From positions 4,967 through 68,966 of the forward strand of contig JANOMP010000007.1 in the NCBI GenBank assembly GCA_031420365.1: a stretch of 64,000 nucleotides of DNA. Reading direction: 5' to 3'. A program made the translations under genes and the position numbers. The DNA comes from Leadbetterella sp031420365. Its GTDB lineage: Bacteria > Bacteroidota > Bacteroidia > Cytophagales > Spirosomataceae. Positions 35,921-44,424 of the stretch are shown here, in pieces; positions within the stretch are counted from its first letter, which is position 1; each line of letters starts with the position of its first letter. The notes beneath the pieces are model-generated. The model was not told the DNA's origin, did not search any database, and saw nothing but the letters and a program-made list of their open reading frames with translations.

Positions 35921-35936
35921 TGAAAGTATTCTTTCA
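35921..35936. promoter_or_regulatory. Palindrome TGAAAG-TATT-CTTTCA, candidate operator
   Basis: This 16-base inverted repeat lies between the divergent DksA-like and glutamate dehydrogenase genes. The same motif with a TTTT centre occurs at 39611-39626 next to the GbsR-type regulator gene. A second related element, TTTCAAAATTTTCGAAAG, lies about 40 bases further on, and a similar one also flanks the site at 39611. Confidence 0.5.
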
Positions 35937-36097
35937 AAAATAAATAAAAAAAATTTTAATCACCTAGTTTCAAAATTTTCGAAAGAATCAATTGCTAAAT
36001 GTTCATTTTACAGCTCTAAAAATTAACAATTCTATATATTTCAATAGGATAAATTTGTGGAAAAACATGACATTTTTAAGTTAACCATTAATTTAAC

Positions 36098-36105
36098 TAA
36101 ATTTG
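36098..36105 (+). promoter_or_regulatory. Candidate -7 element of the glutamate dehydrogenase gene
   Basis: TAAATTTG, 38 bases before the ATG. A second copy of the same octamer lies at 36050-36057, so there may be two starts. The -33 position has TTTT, not TTTG. Confidence 0.45.
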
Positions 36106-36142
36106 CAAATAATTAGGAAAACAAAATAGTAAACAGTTCAAT

Positions 36143-37420
36143 ATGTCATACTTAGAACCAGCTCCCATAAAGGACAAAGAGAATCCTTTAGAGTCGATGA
36201 TGTCAAGATTTGATTCAGCAGTTAAAATATTAGGGATCAGCGACGAAATGTACAACATTCTAAAAGTGCCCGCAAGACAGGTAATCGTAGGATTACCTGT
36301 AACTATGGACAACGGCAAAATTCAAGTTTTTGAAGGATACCGAGTTATTCATTCTACTATCTTAGGCCCAGGAAAAGGTGGTATAAGATTTGACCCTGAT
36401 GTTACTTTAGACGAAGTAAGGGCATTGGCGGCATGGATGACCTGGAAATGTGCTGTTGTAGATATTCCTTACGGTGGTGCCAAAGGAGGAATTGCCTGCA
36501 ATCCTCGTAATATGTCCTCTGGGGAAATGGAACGATTAATGCGAGCATATACTTTATCGATGTTAGATATTTTTGGACCAGACAAAGACATTCCGGCACC
36601 AGATATGGGTACAGGTCCAAGAGAAATGGCATGGCTTATGGATGAATACTCAAAAGCAAAAGGTCAAACCACATTAGCAGTTGTTACTGGTAAGCCTCTT
36701 GTGTTGGGTGGCTCATTAGGTAGAACCGAAGCTACCGGAAGAGGAGTTATGGTTTCAGCTTTGTCAGCAATGGATAAGCTAAAACTTAATCCATATAGAT
36801 CTACAGCTGCCGTGCAAGGTTTTGGAAATGTGGGTTCTTTTGCTGCTTTACTATTGAAAGAAAAAGGAGTTAATATTGTGGGAATAAGTGATGTTTCAGG
36901 TGCATATTATAACGACAAAGGAATAGATATTGAAAAAGCAATTGCCTATAGAAACGCAAACAATGGTACATTAGAAGGATTTAATGGAGCTGAAAAAATT
37001 GAAGCAGAAGAATTACTTTTTTTACCTGTAGATTTATTAGTCCCTGCTGCTAAAGAAGATGTTATTACAAAAGACAATGCAGCCAAAATTCAAGCTAAGT
37101 TAATAGTGGAAGGTGCAAATGGTCCTACCTCATTTAAAGCCGATGATATAATTAATGAAAAAGGAATAATGGTTGTACCAGACATTTTAGCAAATGCAGG
37201 AGGCGTTACCGTCTCATATTTTGAATGGGTGCAAAATAGAATTGGATATAAATGGACTTTAGACAGAATAAATAGAAGATGCGATAGAGCTATGAAAGAT
37301 GCATTTAATAACGTTTTTGCCATTTCACAAAAACACAATGTTTCTTTACGATTAGCAGCTTATATTTTAGCTATTGATAAAGTATCAAGTTCATATAAAT
37401 TTAGGGGAGGATACGGTTGA
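36143..37420 (+). CDS. Glutamate dehydrogenase (Glu/Leu/Phe/Val family)
   Basis: The 425-residue enzyme interconverts glutamate and 2-oxoglutarate plus ammonia. It shows RVIHSTILGPGKGGIRFDPD, the catalytic-lysine block PYGGAKGGIACNP, DIPAPDMGTGPREMAW, and the nucleotide-binding AAVQGFGNVGSFAALLL. Length is normal for the hexameric short type. Its upstream region holds tandem -7 elements and the TGAAAG palindrome. A terminator follows directly. Cofactor preference cannot be read with confidence. Confidence 0.95.
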   Translation: MSYLEPAPIKDKENPLESMMSRFDSAVKILGISDEMYNILKVPARQVIVGLPVTMDNGKIQVFEGYRVIHSTILGPGKGGIRFDPDVTLDEVRALAAWMTWKCAVVDIPYGGAKGGIACNPRNMSSGEMERLMRAYTLSMLDIFGPDKDIPAPDMGTGPREMAWLMDEYSKAKGQTTLAVVTGKPLVLGGSLGRTEATGRGVMVSALSAMDKLKLNPYRSTAAVQGFGNVGSFAALLLKEKGVNIVGISDVSGAYYNDKGIDIEKAIAYRNANNGTLEGFNGAEKIEAEELLFLPVDLLVPAAKEDVITKDNAAKIQAKLIVEGANGPTSFKADDIINEKGIMVVPDILANAGGVTVSYFEWVQNRIGYKWTLDRINRRCDRAMKDAFNNVFAISQKHNVSLRLAAYILAIDKVSSSYKFRGGYG

Positions 37421-37440
37421 AATCAAAAACCAAAAATAAA

Positions 37441-37477
37441 AAAGGACAAATACTATTAAGTGTTTGTCCTTTTTTAT
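37441..37477 (+). terminator. Terminator of the glutamate dehydrogenase gene
   Basis: AAAGGACAAA and TTTGTCCTTT form a perfect 10-bp stem followed by T6. The right arm contains the TTTG used as -33 of the next promoter, so terminator and promoter overlap. Confidence 0.85.
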
Positions 37478-37492
37478 TTAATTGTATATTTG
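37463..37492 (+). promoter_or_regulatory. Promoter of the SDR-sixA unit, overlapping a terminator
   Basis: TTTG (37463-37466) and TATATTTG (37485-37492) are 18 bases apart. The predicted start near 37499 lies just before the ATG at 37511, giving a very short leader. Confidence 0.6.
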
Positions 37493-37510
37493 TGTTCGAA
37501 TAAAATAACT

Positions 37511-38308
37511 ATGAAAGATTTAAAAGACAAGGTAGTTTGGATTACCGGGGCTTCTTCAGGAATAGGAGAAGCCACAGCCTTAGAGATAGCTAGGCAGGGT
37601 GCCAAACTTGTTTTGTCTGCAAGAAGAATAGATGAACTTGAACGAGTGAAAAAAGCTACTGGATTATCGGAGGAGAATATTTTGGTACTTCCCATGGATG
37701 TTGAAAACTTTAAAGAATTAGCAGGTTTATGTCAACAAGTTATAAACAAATTTAGAAGAATTGACATATTATACAACAATGCAGGTATTTCGCAAAGAGG
37801 CAATGCGATTGAATCTACGATGGAAGTTTATAGAAAACTTATGGAGATTAACTATTTTGGAGTTATTGCACTTACTAAGTTGGTTTTACCCATAATGATT
37901 AAACAAAACTCTGGGCATTTTGTAGTCACAAGCAGTGTTTCAGGAAAACTTGGCTCACCTTGGAGGTCTGGATATTGTGCCTCTAAACATGCAATTCACG
38001 GATTTTTTGACGCTTTACGATCAGAAGTTTATGAAAACAATATCAAAGTTACTATAGTATGCCCTGGTTATATTAACACAGATATTTCTGTAAATTCCTT
38101 AGCCACTGATGGTACTAAATACGAAAAAAAAGATACGAATCAGTTGAAGGGAATGCCGGTAGAAACATGTGCTAAAAAAATTGTGATTGGTATTAAAAAA
38201 GAGAAATACGAAATTTATATGGGGGGAAAAGAAATTCTAGCGGTATATTTAAAAAGATTTTTTCCTGCTATTCTAAATAAAATATTGGTAAATCAAGTTC
38301 CAAAATAA
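37511..38308 (+). CDS. Short-chain dehydrogenase/reductase
   Basis: The 265-residue protein has the classical SDR motifs: cofactor loop TGASSGIGEATALEIAR (12-28), NNAG, catalytic Ser in SSVSGKLG, and YCASK (Tyr/Lys pair). The start at 37511 is chosen because the promoter lies upstream and homologous SDRs begin near here; the frame is open 17 codons further. The sequence resembles the DHRS7-like group. It is followed by sixA after 11 bases. Substrate unknown. Confidence 0.92.
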   Translation: MKDLKDKVVWITGASSGIGEATALEIARQGAKLVLSARRIDELERVKKATGLSEENILVLPMDVENFKELAGLCQQVINKFRRIDILYNNAGISQRGNAIESTMEVYRKLMEINYFGVIALTKLVLPIMIKQNSGHFVVTSSVSGKLGSPWRSGYCASKHAIHGFFDALRSEVYENNIKVTIVCPGYINTDISVNSLATDGTKYEKKDTNQLKGMPVETCAKKIVIGIKKEKYEIYMGGKEILAVYLKRFFPAILNKILVNQVPK

Positions 38309-38319
38309 AAAAATTTCCA

Positions 38320-38835
38320 ATGAAAAAGTATTTGCTACTTATAAGACACGCAAGCGCAGTAGAACAAACAAACTCTTCAATGATACGAGATTTCGACAGA
38401 AACCTTACTGCAAGAGGCACAATGGAATCGGCACGTTTAGGCAAGTATTTAGCGCGCTTAAATTTAGGCATCAATCAGTTATTCTCTAGCCCTTCAGCTA
38501 GAACAATGGAAACAGCAAAATATATAGCAGAACAATTGAAATTTGAAACGGATGATATACAAGCGGAAGAAGGACTATTTGGAAGCGGTCCAAGAAACTA
38601 TCTTGCTTTAGTAAATAGCATTTCAGAAATATATACTTGTGTTGCAATAGTAGGGCACAATCCAGAGGTATCTTTTTTTACCGACTATTTGTGTCAAGAG
38701 GATGTGGGAGGAAGTTTCAAAAAAGCAACCGCTGTTTTAGTATCATTTGAAGATTTAAAATGGGATGAAATCTCACAAAAAACTGGAAAAATAGAATTTA
38801 GAATAGATGTTAAAGATATATTTGAAAATGAATAA
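38320..38835 (+). CDS. sixA: SixA-type histidine phosphatase
   Basis: The 171-residue protein belongs to the phosphoglycerate-mutase-like histidine phosphatases. The catalytic RHAS motif is at residues 9-12, the second Arg block is SSPSARTMETAKYIAEQL, and the second catalytic His is in VAIVGHNPEVSFFTDYL. Small size and the SSP/GHNPE pattern indicate SixA, which removes phosphate from phosphohistidine. The next small ORF overlaps its 3' end by 8 bases. Confidence 0.9.
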   Translation: MKKYLLLIRHASAVEQTNSSMIRDFDRNLTARGTMESARLGKYLARLNLGINQLFSSPSARTMETAKYIAEQLKFETDDIQAEEGLFGSGPRNYLALVNSISEIYTCVAIVGHNPEVSFFTDYLCQEDVGGSFKKATAVLVSFEDLKWDEISQKTGKIEFRIDVKDIFENE

Positions 38836-38971
38836 AAAAAACAAAAATACATTTAGAGCTATATTCTTAATCTTTTTGGCAATAGTATTATATATTTTGT
38901 ATGATATGTCACGACAGACTACAGCACCTTGGAATAAAAAAAAGCAAATTGAGAGGGCTTTCCCCAAATAA
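38828..38971 (+). CDS. 47-residue single-helix membrane protein overlapping sixA
   Basis: The ORF begins at ATG 38828 inside the sixA 3' end. It reads a basic start (MNKKNKNTFR), a single membrane helix (AIFLIFLAIVLYILYDMS) and a basic tail with QTTAPWNKKKQIERAFPK. The charge layout and translational overlap with sixA favour a real gene. I do not recognise a named family, though small proteins with the same helix followed by YDMSRQTT seem familiar from this phylum. Confidence 0.65.
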   Translation: MNKKNKNTFRAIFLIFLAIVLYILYDMSRQTTAPWNKKKQIERAFPK

Positions 38972-39010
38972 AAAAAACTGCATCTAATCAATGATAGGAT
39001 ACAGTTAAAT
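38971..39010. terminator. Imperfect terminator between the small ORF and the GbsR gene
   Basis: AACTG and CAGTT close an imperfect stem, with further A-T and G-T pairs inside. On the minus strand it is followed by T8. It would end transcripts of the convergent GbsR gene and, less well, the sixA unit. Confidence 0.5.
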
Positions 39011-39027
39011 TATTATTTCAAAAACCA

Positions 39028-39531
39028 CTATTTAAATAACTTTAAAAAATTGGTTTTTAACCAACTTTCTTCCGATTTTATTACCATCTCTATTGTACTA
39101 TCTGCAAAACCAGCTACCGTATTAATATCAGCAATAATTTTTAACAATTCTTTATTTTCTTCAGAATCTGCAGAAAGTCCTTTTTTGATTTCATCCATAG
39201 ATTCTAAAATTGGAGCAATCTCCCGTCTTCGTCTTTCTCTAGCTATCTGCCGAGCTACTTTCCAAATATCTTTTTCAGCATGAAAAAATTCTTTCCTTTC
39301 TCCTGGCAACAATTGCTTATAAATAAGACCCCAAGTCATCAAATCTCTAAGGTTCATATTCACATTCCCTCTTGAAATTTGAAGTTCATCCATAATTTCA
39401 TCTGCATTTAATGACCTTGAAGAAAGCAAAAGCAAAGCGTGAATTTGTGACATAGTTCTGTTGATCCCCCATTGAGTGGCCAAGGTACCCCATGTGTGAA
39501 TAAACCGATCTTTCGCTTCTTTTAATTCCAT
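39028..39531 (-). CDS. GbsR/MarR-family transcriptional regulator
   Basis: The 167-residue protein has the GbsR pattern: FIHTWGTLATQWGINRTMSQ, then the winged helix ADEIMDELQISRGNVNMNLRDL and WGLIYKQLLPGERKEFFHAE. A long helical C-terminus mediates dimerisation in this family. It is divergent from a small lipoprotein gene; between them lies the palindrome TGAAAG-N4-CTTTCA, a likely autoregulatory site. The same palindrome precedes the glutamate dehydrogenase/DksA-like pair. Effector unknown. Confidence 0.9.
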   Translation of the reverse strand: MELKEAKDRFIHTWGTLATQWGINRTMSQIHALLLLSSRSLNADEIMDELQISRGNVNMNLRDLMTWGLIYKQLLPGERKEFFHAEKDIWKVARQIARERRRREIAPILESMDEIKKGLSADSEENKELLKIIADINTVAGFADSTIEMVIKSEESWLKTNFLKLFK

Positions 39532-39610
39532 AAAATTATCTTATATTATATTTATAGCACGCATATTAAGTTCCAAATTAAAATAGTTATTTTGAATTTT
39601 CAAAATATTC

Positions 39611-39626
39611 TGAAAGTTTTCTTTCA
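39611..39626. promoter_or_regulatory. Palindrome TGAAAG-TTTT-CTTTCA, candidate GbsR operator
   Basis: A 16-base inverted repeat 80 bases upstream of the GbsR start, matching the site at 35921-35936 in both arms. TTTTCAAAATATTC directly precedes it, echoing TTTCAAAATTTTCGAAAG near the other site. A separate small hairpin (AAAGAC...GTCTTT) follows at about 39632. Confidence 0.55.
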
Positions 39627-39713
39627 AAAAAAAAGACAAATTATGTCTTTATGGTATGTTTTTTGAGAATAAATAACATGTACCATTACATTATTACTAA
39701 AATTATGCCAATT

Positions 39714-40172
39714 ATGTTTGTATTAATTAAAAGAATAAAATCTTTTTTTGCCAAAAATATTGCTATTCTTATTGTTTTAGCATTATTTTTCTCGTGTTCA
39801 AAAAATGAAATAAAAATATCTCTAGCAGACCAAATGTCTGGAGATTATATTGCCAAATCAATAAATATTGGAGGCACTTTAATTCCTATGCCATTTATTT
39901 CAGGAAAAACAATTTTAGATATAAAATTTGTTGTAACCAAAAAAATGGATAAAGAAGTAAGTTTAGTAGTAGAACTTAAAGAAACTTTGGATGGAAAAGA
40001 TAAGTTAAGCCGAGAGAATTATGATAAACTTACCCTTAAAGAGAATGTGGACGGCTCTATTTCGCTATGGTTGCCAGAGGGAAAAGAAATAGCTAAAGTA
40101 TCCAATCAAACCATTAAAGCAAAGTATGATTTTAATGGAATTGAAACTACAATTGAAGGAGTAAAAAAATAA
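39714..40172 (+). CDS. Small lipoprotein of unknown function
   Basis: From the Met at 39714 the protein has 152 residues with a basic start, a hydrophobic stretch and the lipobox LALFFSC. The mature part has beta-rich alternation (AKSINIGGTLIPMPFISGKT, then KEVSLVVELKETLDG) that may form a small lipocalin-like or immunoglobulin-like sandwich. The frame is open to an ATG at 39651, but that would put extra residues before the signal. Divergent from the GbsR gene and perhaps controlled by it. Family not recognised. Confidence 0.65.
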   Translation: MFVLIKRIKSFFAKNIAILIVLALFFSCSKNEIKISLADQMSGDYIAKSINIGGTLIPMPFISGKTILDIKFVVTKKMDKEVSLVVELKETLDGKDKLSRENYDKLTLKENVDGSISLWLPEGKEIAKVSNQTIKAKYDFNGIETTIEGVKK

Positions 40173-40188
40173 TAAAAGCTGATTTTTT

Positions 40189-40845
40189 TTAACTTTTTTT
40201 GAGGACTAAAATATTTTGACATACTGATTCGCTTAAATTTTCGATTTTATCTGAAAATAATATTTTCATGCTTTTGTCAAAATCTTGATGACTTTTTACC
40301 TTTAAAGATTCTCCTAATTTTAGGGTAATATTTCCTAAAAGTCTTAAAAAACTATCTGATGAATTTGCAACTCCTGCAAATGTAACAACATCATTAATAG
40401 CACAATCACTAAGTTTTACATAATTCAAAGTCGGCAAAACTCCGTTTTCATCTGGTATTGGTGAACCATGAGGATCCACTTTTGGATGGTTTAAAATCTC
40501 AGAAATTTTATTGAAAAATGCTGCTGATTTGATATGCTCTACTTGTTCCGCAATTTCATGAACTTCATCCCAGGCAAAACCCATTTCTTCAACCAAATAA
40601 ATTTCTGTTAACCTATGCTTTCTAATTATCAAACCCGCCTCTCTTTTGCCTTTTTCTGTTAAACTCAATGGCCGATATTTCTCATAGTTAACTAAACCTT
40701 TTTCTGAAAGTTTCTTTACCATAGAATTAACAGTAGGCATTTTTATGGAAAGCCCTACACTCAAATCCATAACACTCACCTCGGATTCTCCCATTCCCAG
40801 ATGATAAAGTGTCTTTAGATAATTTTCTTCTGTTAGTGATAACAT
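40189..40845 (-). CDS. DtxR/MntR-family metal-dependent regulator
   Basis: The 218-residue protein from ATG 40845 starts LSLTEENYLKTLYHL, followed by the winged helix (MPTVNSMVKKLSEKGLVNYE) and the metal-binding dimerisation domain with RKHRLTEIYLVEEMGF and EVHEIAEQVEHIKS. The HPKVDPHGSPIP block precedes a FeoA/SH3-like C-terminal domain. It controls iron or manganese genes in this family. The frame is open 20 codons further but the family start supports 40845. Convergent with the lipoprotein gene. Confidence 0.92.
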   Translation of the reverse strand: MLSLTEENYLKTLYHLGMGESEVSVMDLSVGLSIKMPTVNSMVKKLSEKGLVNYEKYRPLSLTEKGKREAGLIIRKHRLTEIYLVEEMGFAWDEVHEIAEQVEHIKSAAFFNKISEILNHPKVDPHGSPIPDENGVLPTLNYVKLSDCAINDVVTFAGVANSSDSFLRLLGNITLKLGESLKVKSHQDFDKSMKILFSDKIENLSESVCQNILVLKKS

Positions 40846-40949
40846 AAATAAAAATAGAGTTAGAAGTTTTCTCGAAAAATAAATTTTCGTTTTAAAGGGT
40901 AACAAAAATGCTTTTTATGATAGTTAAGAAACAAATCAGATAACCATAA

Positions 40950-42431
40950 TCACGCAGGTTGATGTTCCTTTCTCAATAAATCATTTACTGTTTTTACAGG
41001 ATTGAAAGTAATTAAAGGAACTTCTACAAAAAGTGTATTCCAATTTGCCATAGCTCCATTCCATAAGCCGGGCAATTCTTGAGCCTTGAGTGTTTTTCCA
41101 CTTTGAGATTTTTCGGTAATAAATCCAGTTGTAGGATCTCTAAAAGCAAGTAAATCATATTTCAATTTCTTATGATTTTTTACAGCACAAATTAAGTCAA
41201 CTGGATTAAAATGGGTTGCCATTTCGAAAATTTTCTTTTGTTTCTTGTTTTTCATGTTAATTTGAGCCGACTCTACAACATGCAAAGAAATGGACTCATC
41301 AGAATTTTTTACCCAAAAAGGCCCTCCACCAGGTTCACCCACGTTTTTCACCATTCCACAAATTCTTAAAGGTCGGTCTAACTTATGAATAGCATAAGAT
41401 AATTTAGCATCATAAGAAAGAGACCTAAATCCTTTTGGAGGTTCTACATTTAGTGAGGTTCTAATATATTTCAATGACTTATTTAACATATAACCACTTA
41501 CATTAGGTTTTTCTAGTGCTTTTGAAAACTTAAATATTTGCTTTTGAAAATTCAGCAATAAGCCTGCTAGTGCTTTTTTATATGCAATTGTTTCCTCTTT
41601 TAAATGATCGGGCACTACATTGTCAATGTTTTTTATAAAAATCACCTCAGCATCTTGTTCATTTAAATTCTCCAATAAAGCGCCATGCCCAGCAGGCCGG
41701 AACAAAATATTTCCAGTTTTATCTCTGAAAGGTTCATTTTTCATATCCACCGCAATAGTATCTGTAGAAGGTTTTTGCTCTGAAAAACTTATGTCAAATT
41801 TTACTTTAAAAATCTCTTGATATTTTACTAATACATTTGATAAGAGCTCTTTGAATTTTTTCTTATGCTCAGGAGAAACTGTAAAATGCAACTTTACCCT
41901 TCCTTTATTATTTGCATATAAAGCCCCTTCTACCAAGTGTTCTTCTACTGCTGTCCTAGTACTATCTTTATAGGAGTGAAATTCTAGAAGACCTTTGGGC
42001 ATTGCTCCATAATCTAATCCATCGGCGTTTAGCAACCCTTCCAAAATATTCTGTTTGCTATCTGATTTCATAGCTTTTTTTAAACTTTCATAAAAAGCAA
42101 AATCTTTCAATTGCAAAAAAAACTGGTCGACGGACTTATCAAAATTAGATTCGTCTTTAGCAGAAAATAAAGATTTAAACATTCTACTAGCAGCACCCGA
42201 TGCCGGAACAAACTTCAATAACTTTTTTTTGGAAGCTAATCTGGCAAATAATTCTAAATATTCTGATTTGGCAATATCATCTAGTTTTATAATTCCGTTG
42301 CCAATTGTCGCAGCCTTTATGACATTCAGAAAAGGAAACCCTGTTCTAAAATTTTCTATTTGTTCATTAACAATGTCTAATTTACTACCTCTTTTAGCTA
42401 TTTGACTTAAATCTCTATTAGTAAAACTCAT
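40950..42431 (-). CDS. DUF4301 family protein
   Basis: The 493-residue protein has the conserved DUF4301 blocks KFVPASGAASRMFK (about 73-86) and LFRPAGHGALLENLN, then IFIKNIDNVVPD. The first resembles a nucleotide-binding signature and the fold may be related to nucleotidyltransferases, but the function is not known to me. Downstream blocks (GEPGGGPFWV, MATHFNPVDLICA, PGLWNGAMANWNT) are also conserved-looking. It stands 104 bases upstream of the DtxR-type gene on the same strand and may be co-transcribed. Confidence 0.85.
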   Translation of the reverse strand: MSFTNRDLSQIAKRGSKLDIVNEQIENFRTGFPFLNVIKAATIGNGIIKLDDIAKSEYLELFARLASKKKLLKFVPASGAASRMFKSLFSAKDESNFDKSVDQFFLQLKDFAFYESLKKAMKSDSKQNILEGLLNADGLDYGAMPKGLLEFHSYKDSTRTAVEEHLVEGALYANNKGRVKLHFTVSPEHKKKFKELLSNVLVKYQEIFKVKFDISFSEQKPSTDTIAVDMKNEPFRDKTGNILFRPAGHGALLENLNEQDAEVIFIKNIDNVVPDHLKEETIAYKKALAGLLLNFQKQIFKFSKALEKPNVSGYMLNKSLKYIRTSLNVEPPKGFRSLSYDAKLSYAIHKLDRPLRICGMVKNVGEPGGGPFWVKNSDESISLHVVESAQINMKNKKQKKIFEMATHFNPVDLICAVKNHKKLKYDLLAFRDPTTGFITEKSQSGKTLKAQELPGLWNGAMANWNTLFVEVPLITFNPVKTVNDLLRKEHQPA

Positions 42432-42538
42432 AAATTCCTTATTTCAATAATTAGAGCCTCAAATAGCTAAAAAGTTTTTTTAATCGCAAATATTTGGAAA
42501 GAAAAAATTGAAAAACGAATAGCAATGCGATGAATATG

Positions 42539-42566
42539 AAAAAAGTCGCTCGAAAGCGACTTTTTA
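42539..42566. terminator. Terminator downstream of tRNA-Gln
   Basis: AAAGTCGCT and AGCGACTTT form a perfect stem around a four-base loop, with T or A runs on both sides. It lies just past the 3' end of the tRNA on the minus strand. Confidence 0.85.
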
Positions 42567-42568
42567 TG

Positions 42569-42639
42569 TTGGCTTACCAGGGCTCGAACCTGGAATAACG
42601 GCACCAAAAACCGCTGTGTTACCATTACACCATAAGCCA
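42569..42639 (-). tRNA. tRNA-Gln (anticodon TTG)
   Basis: The minus strand folds as a cloverleaf: acceptor TGGCTTA with TAAGCCA, D arm GTGT...ACAC, anticodon loop TTTTGGT with TTG at the anticodon position, and T arm CCAGG-TTCGAGC-CCTGG. The anticodon stem has wobble pairs at its ends. Length is 71 nt including the discriminator A; CCA is not encoded. A strong terminator follows. Confidence 0.92.
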
Positions 42640-42746
42640 ATCCTGTAACGTGGGTGCAAAATTACATCTTCCAACCAATTCTTCCAAACAGATTATGAAA
42701 AAAATTATTTCTAATTACTAATATAAATAATTTATTCAAAAGACTT

Positions 42747-43568
42747 TCAATGTAAATAGCTGAACTTCAAAGGGTCTGGGAACTTAAAGACATAGTTTGA
42801 TACTTCTAATAATTTTTCCACACTTATAGTTTTATATTCCATAGTATTATGTAATTCAGAAAAAGTTGGAGTAGCATATCCATAAGGATTACAACAACAC
42901 TCAACTATTTGTTTTCTTGAAGGATGTGAAGGACTAACAACATTAAATATTTCTCCCCACAAATTTTGATTAAGAATGGTGGAAATGACTCCAATGGCAT
43001 CGTCTCTGTGAATATAATTTACAAGCGAATTGCCGTCAATTAATCCCTTTCCACCTCCAAAATACCTACAAGGAATTCTATCATAACCCATTAATCCTCC
43101 AAATCTTAAAACAGTGAATTTAATTCCTAGACTTAAACAAACTTCGGATAATAATTTCTCAGCTTTAACTAAAAAATGCAAAGGCAAAGCCTCCCTTTCT
43201 TTAAGCATTTGACCTGTAGAAGGATAAACTGAGGTTGAACTTATAAAAATAATTTTCTTGATAAATCTATTTGACTCAATTAGATCATTCAAAGTTTTTA
43301 TCTGTTCCAAATGAAAAATTTCCCCCATACTTCGTGTTTTTGGAGGAATATTGATAAACAACAATTCAGAATCAAAAAATGAAATATCTCCCTCAAAACC
43401 TGGATTTAACTTAATTTTAAATGGCACTATTTTTAATGCCTCCAAGCCTTTCAACTTTTCTTCAGATGTAGTACTTCCTTTTACTAAATAATTTTTAGAA
43501 ACTAATTTATTCGCTAAAGGCAATCCAAGCCAGCCACAACCTAAAATAGATACAGATTTGTTTTCCAT
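42747..43568 (-). CDS. NAD-dependent epimerase/dehydratase-like protein
   Basis: The protein has 273 residues from ATG 43568; ten extra codons are open upstream. A Rossmann start VSILGCGWLGLPLANKL (6-22) is followed by IIFISSTSVYPSTGQ and the conserved VNYIHRDDAIGVI block of extended SDR proteins. The usual YxxxK pair is not obvious, as in the atypical YeeZ-like branch, so it may not be an active epimerase. Monocistronic. Substrate unknown. Confidence 0.82.
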   Translation of the reverse strand: MENKSVSILGCGWLGLPLANKLVSKNYLVKGSTTSEEKLKGLEALKIVPFKIKLNPGFEGDISFFDSELLFINIPPKTRSMGEIFHLEQIKTLNDLIESNRFIKKIIFISSTSVYPSTGQMLKEREALPLHFLVKAEKLLSEVCLSLGIKFTVLRFGGLMGYDRIPCRYFGGGKGLIDGNSLVNYIHRDDAIGVISTILNQNLWGEIFNVVSPSHPSRKQIVECCCNPYGYATPTFSELHNTMEYKTISVEKLLEVSNYVFKFPDPLKFSYLH

Positions 43569-43662
43569 AGTCAATAAAACAAAAAATCTGGAATACAAGT
43601 TTACAATCCAACAAAAACAAAGAGTATTTCTTTAAAAAACAAGAATACCGACAGAGATCTAT

Positions 43663-43670
43663 TAGTTTTG
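43663..43670 (+). promoter_or_regulatory. Candidate -7 element for udk
   Basis: TAGTTTTG fits TAnnTTTG but would give a leader of about 120 bases before udk, and no TTTG lies at -33. Weak. Confidence 0.3.
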
Positions 43671-43797
43671 TAGAAAATAAAAAAACAATATTAATTTAAT
43701 AAAAGTATTAAAAAATAATACAATTAAATTTCAAAGAAAGAATTTTCTTGTAATAAATGATGATAATTAAATGGCCCAATCAAAGTAGTTTTTCAAC

Positions 43798-44424
43798 ATG
43801 AAAGAACCGAATATAATTGGCATTACTGGGGGAAGTGCATCAGGAAAGACTTTCTTTCTAAATAGCTTGCTTAGTCATTTTTCGAAAGACGAAATATGCC
43901 TTATATCCCAAGATAATTATTATAAAGAGATAAGCAAAGTACCTAAAGATGAAAATGGAATAGAAAATTTTGATCTTCCTGAATCTATAGATTTTAAACT
44001 TTTTGCTGAACACATCAATGACCTTAAACAGGGAAAAGTTGTAAAAAAAGAAGAATACGTATTTAACAATGCTAAAACTATGGCAGAAATACTAGTATTT
44101 AAACCTGCACCCATTATTGTGGTGGAGGGTATTTTTGTTTTCCATGACCCTTCTATTTCAAAACTTCTTAATCTTAAAGTATTTATAGACGCAAAAGAGC
44201 ACATTAAGATTAGAAGAAGAATAATAAGAGATAATAACGAACGCGGATATGATTTAGAAGATGTTCTTTACAGATGGGAAAATCATGTTGCTCCAACTTA
44301 TGAAAAATTCATTAAACCAACCAAACAAGACGCTGACATTATTATTAACAACAACAAACACTTTGAAAAAGGCCTAAAAATTCTTACTTCCTACTTAAAT
44401 CTAGTTTTAAAAGAGCAAGCCTAA
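43798..44424 (+). CDS. udk: Uridine kinase
   Basis: The 208-residue kinase phosphorylates uridine and cytidine in nucleoside salvage. The P-loop GGSASGKTFF is at residues 11-20, the substrate region is SQDNYYKEISKVP, Walker B is IIVVEGIFVFHDPS, and the lid Arg cluster is KIRRRIIRDNNERGYDLEDV. Length matches the family. A 600-base gene-free stretch follows it. Confidence 0.93.
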   Translation: MKEPNIIGITGGSASGKTFFLNSLLSHFSKDEICLISQDNYYKEISKVPKDENGIENFDLPESIDFKLFAEHINDLKQGKVVKKEEYVFNNAKTMAEILVFKPAPIIVVEGIFVFHDPSISKLLNLKVFIDAKEHIKIRRRIIRDNNERGYDLEDVLYRWENHVAPTYEKFIKPTKQDADIIINNNKHFEKGLKILTSYLNLVLKEQA

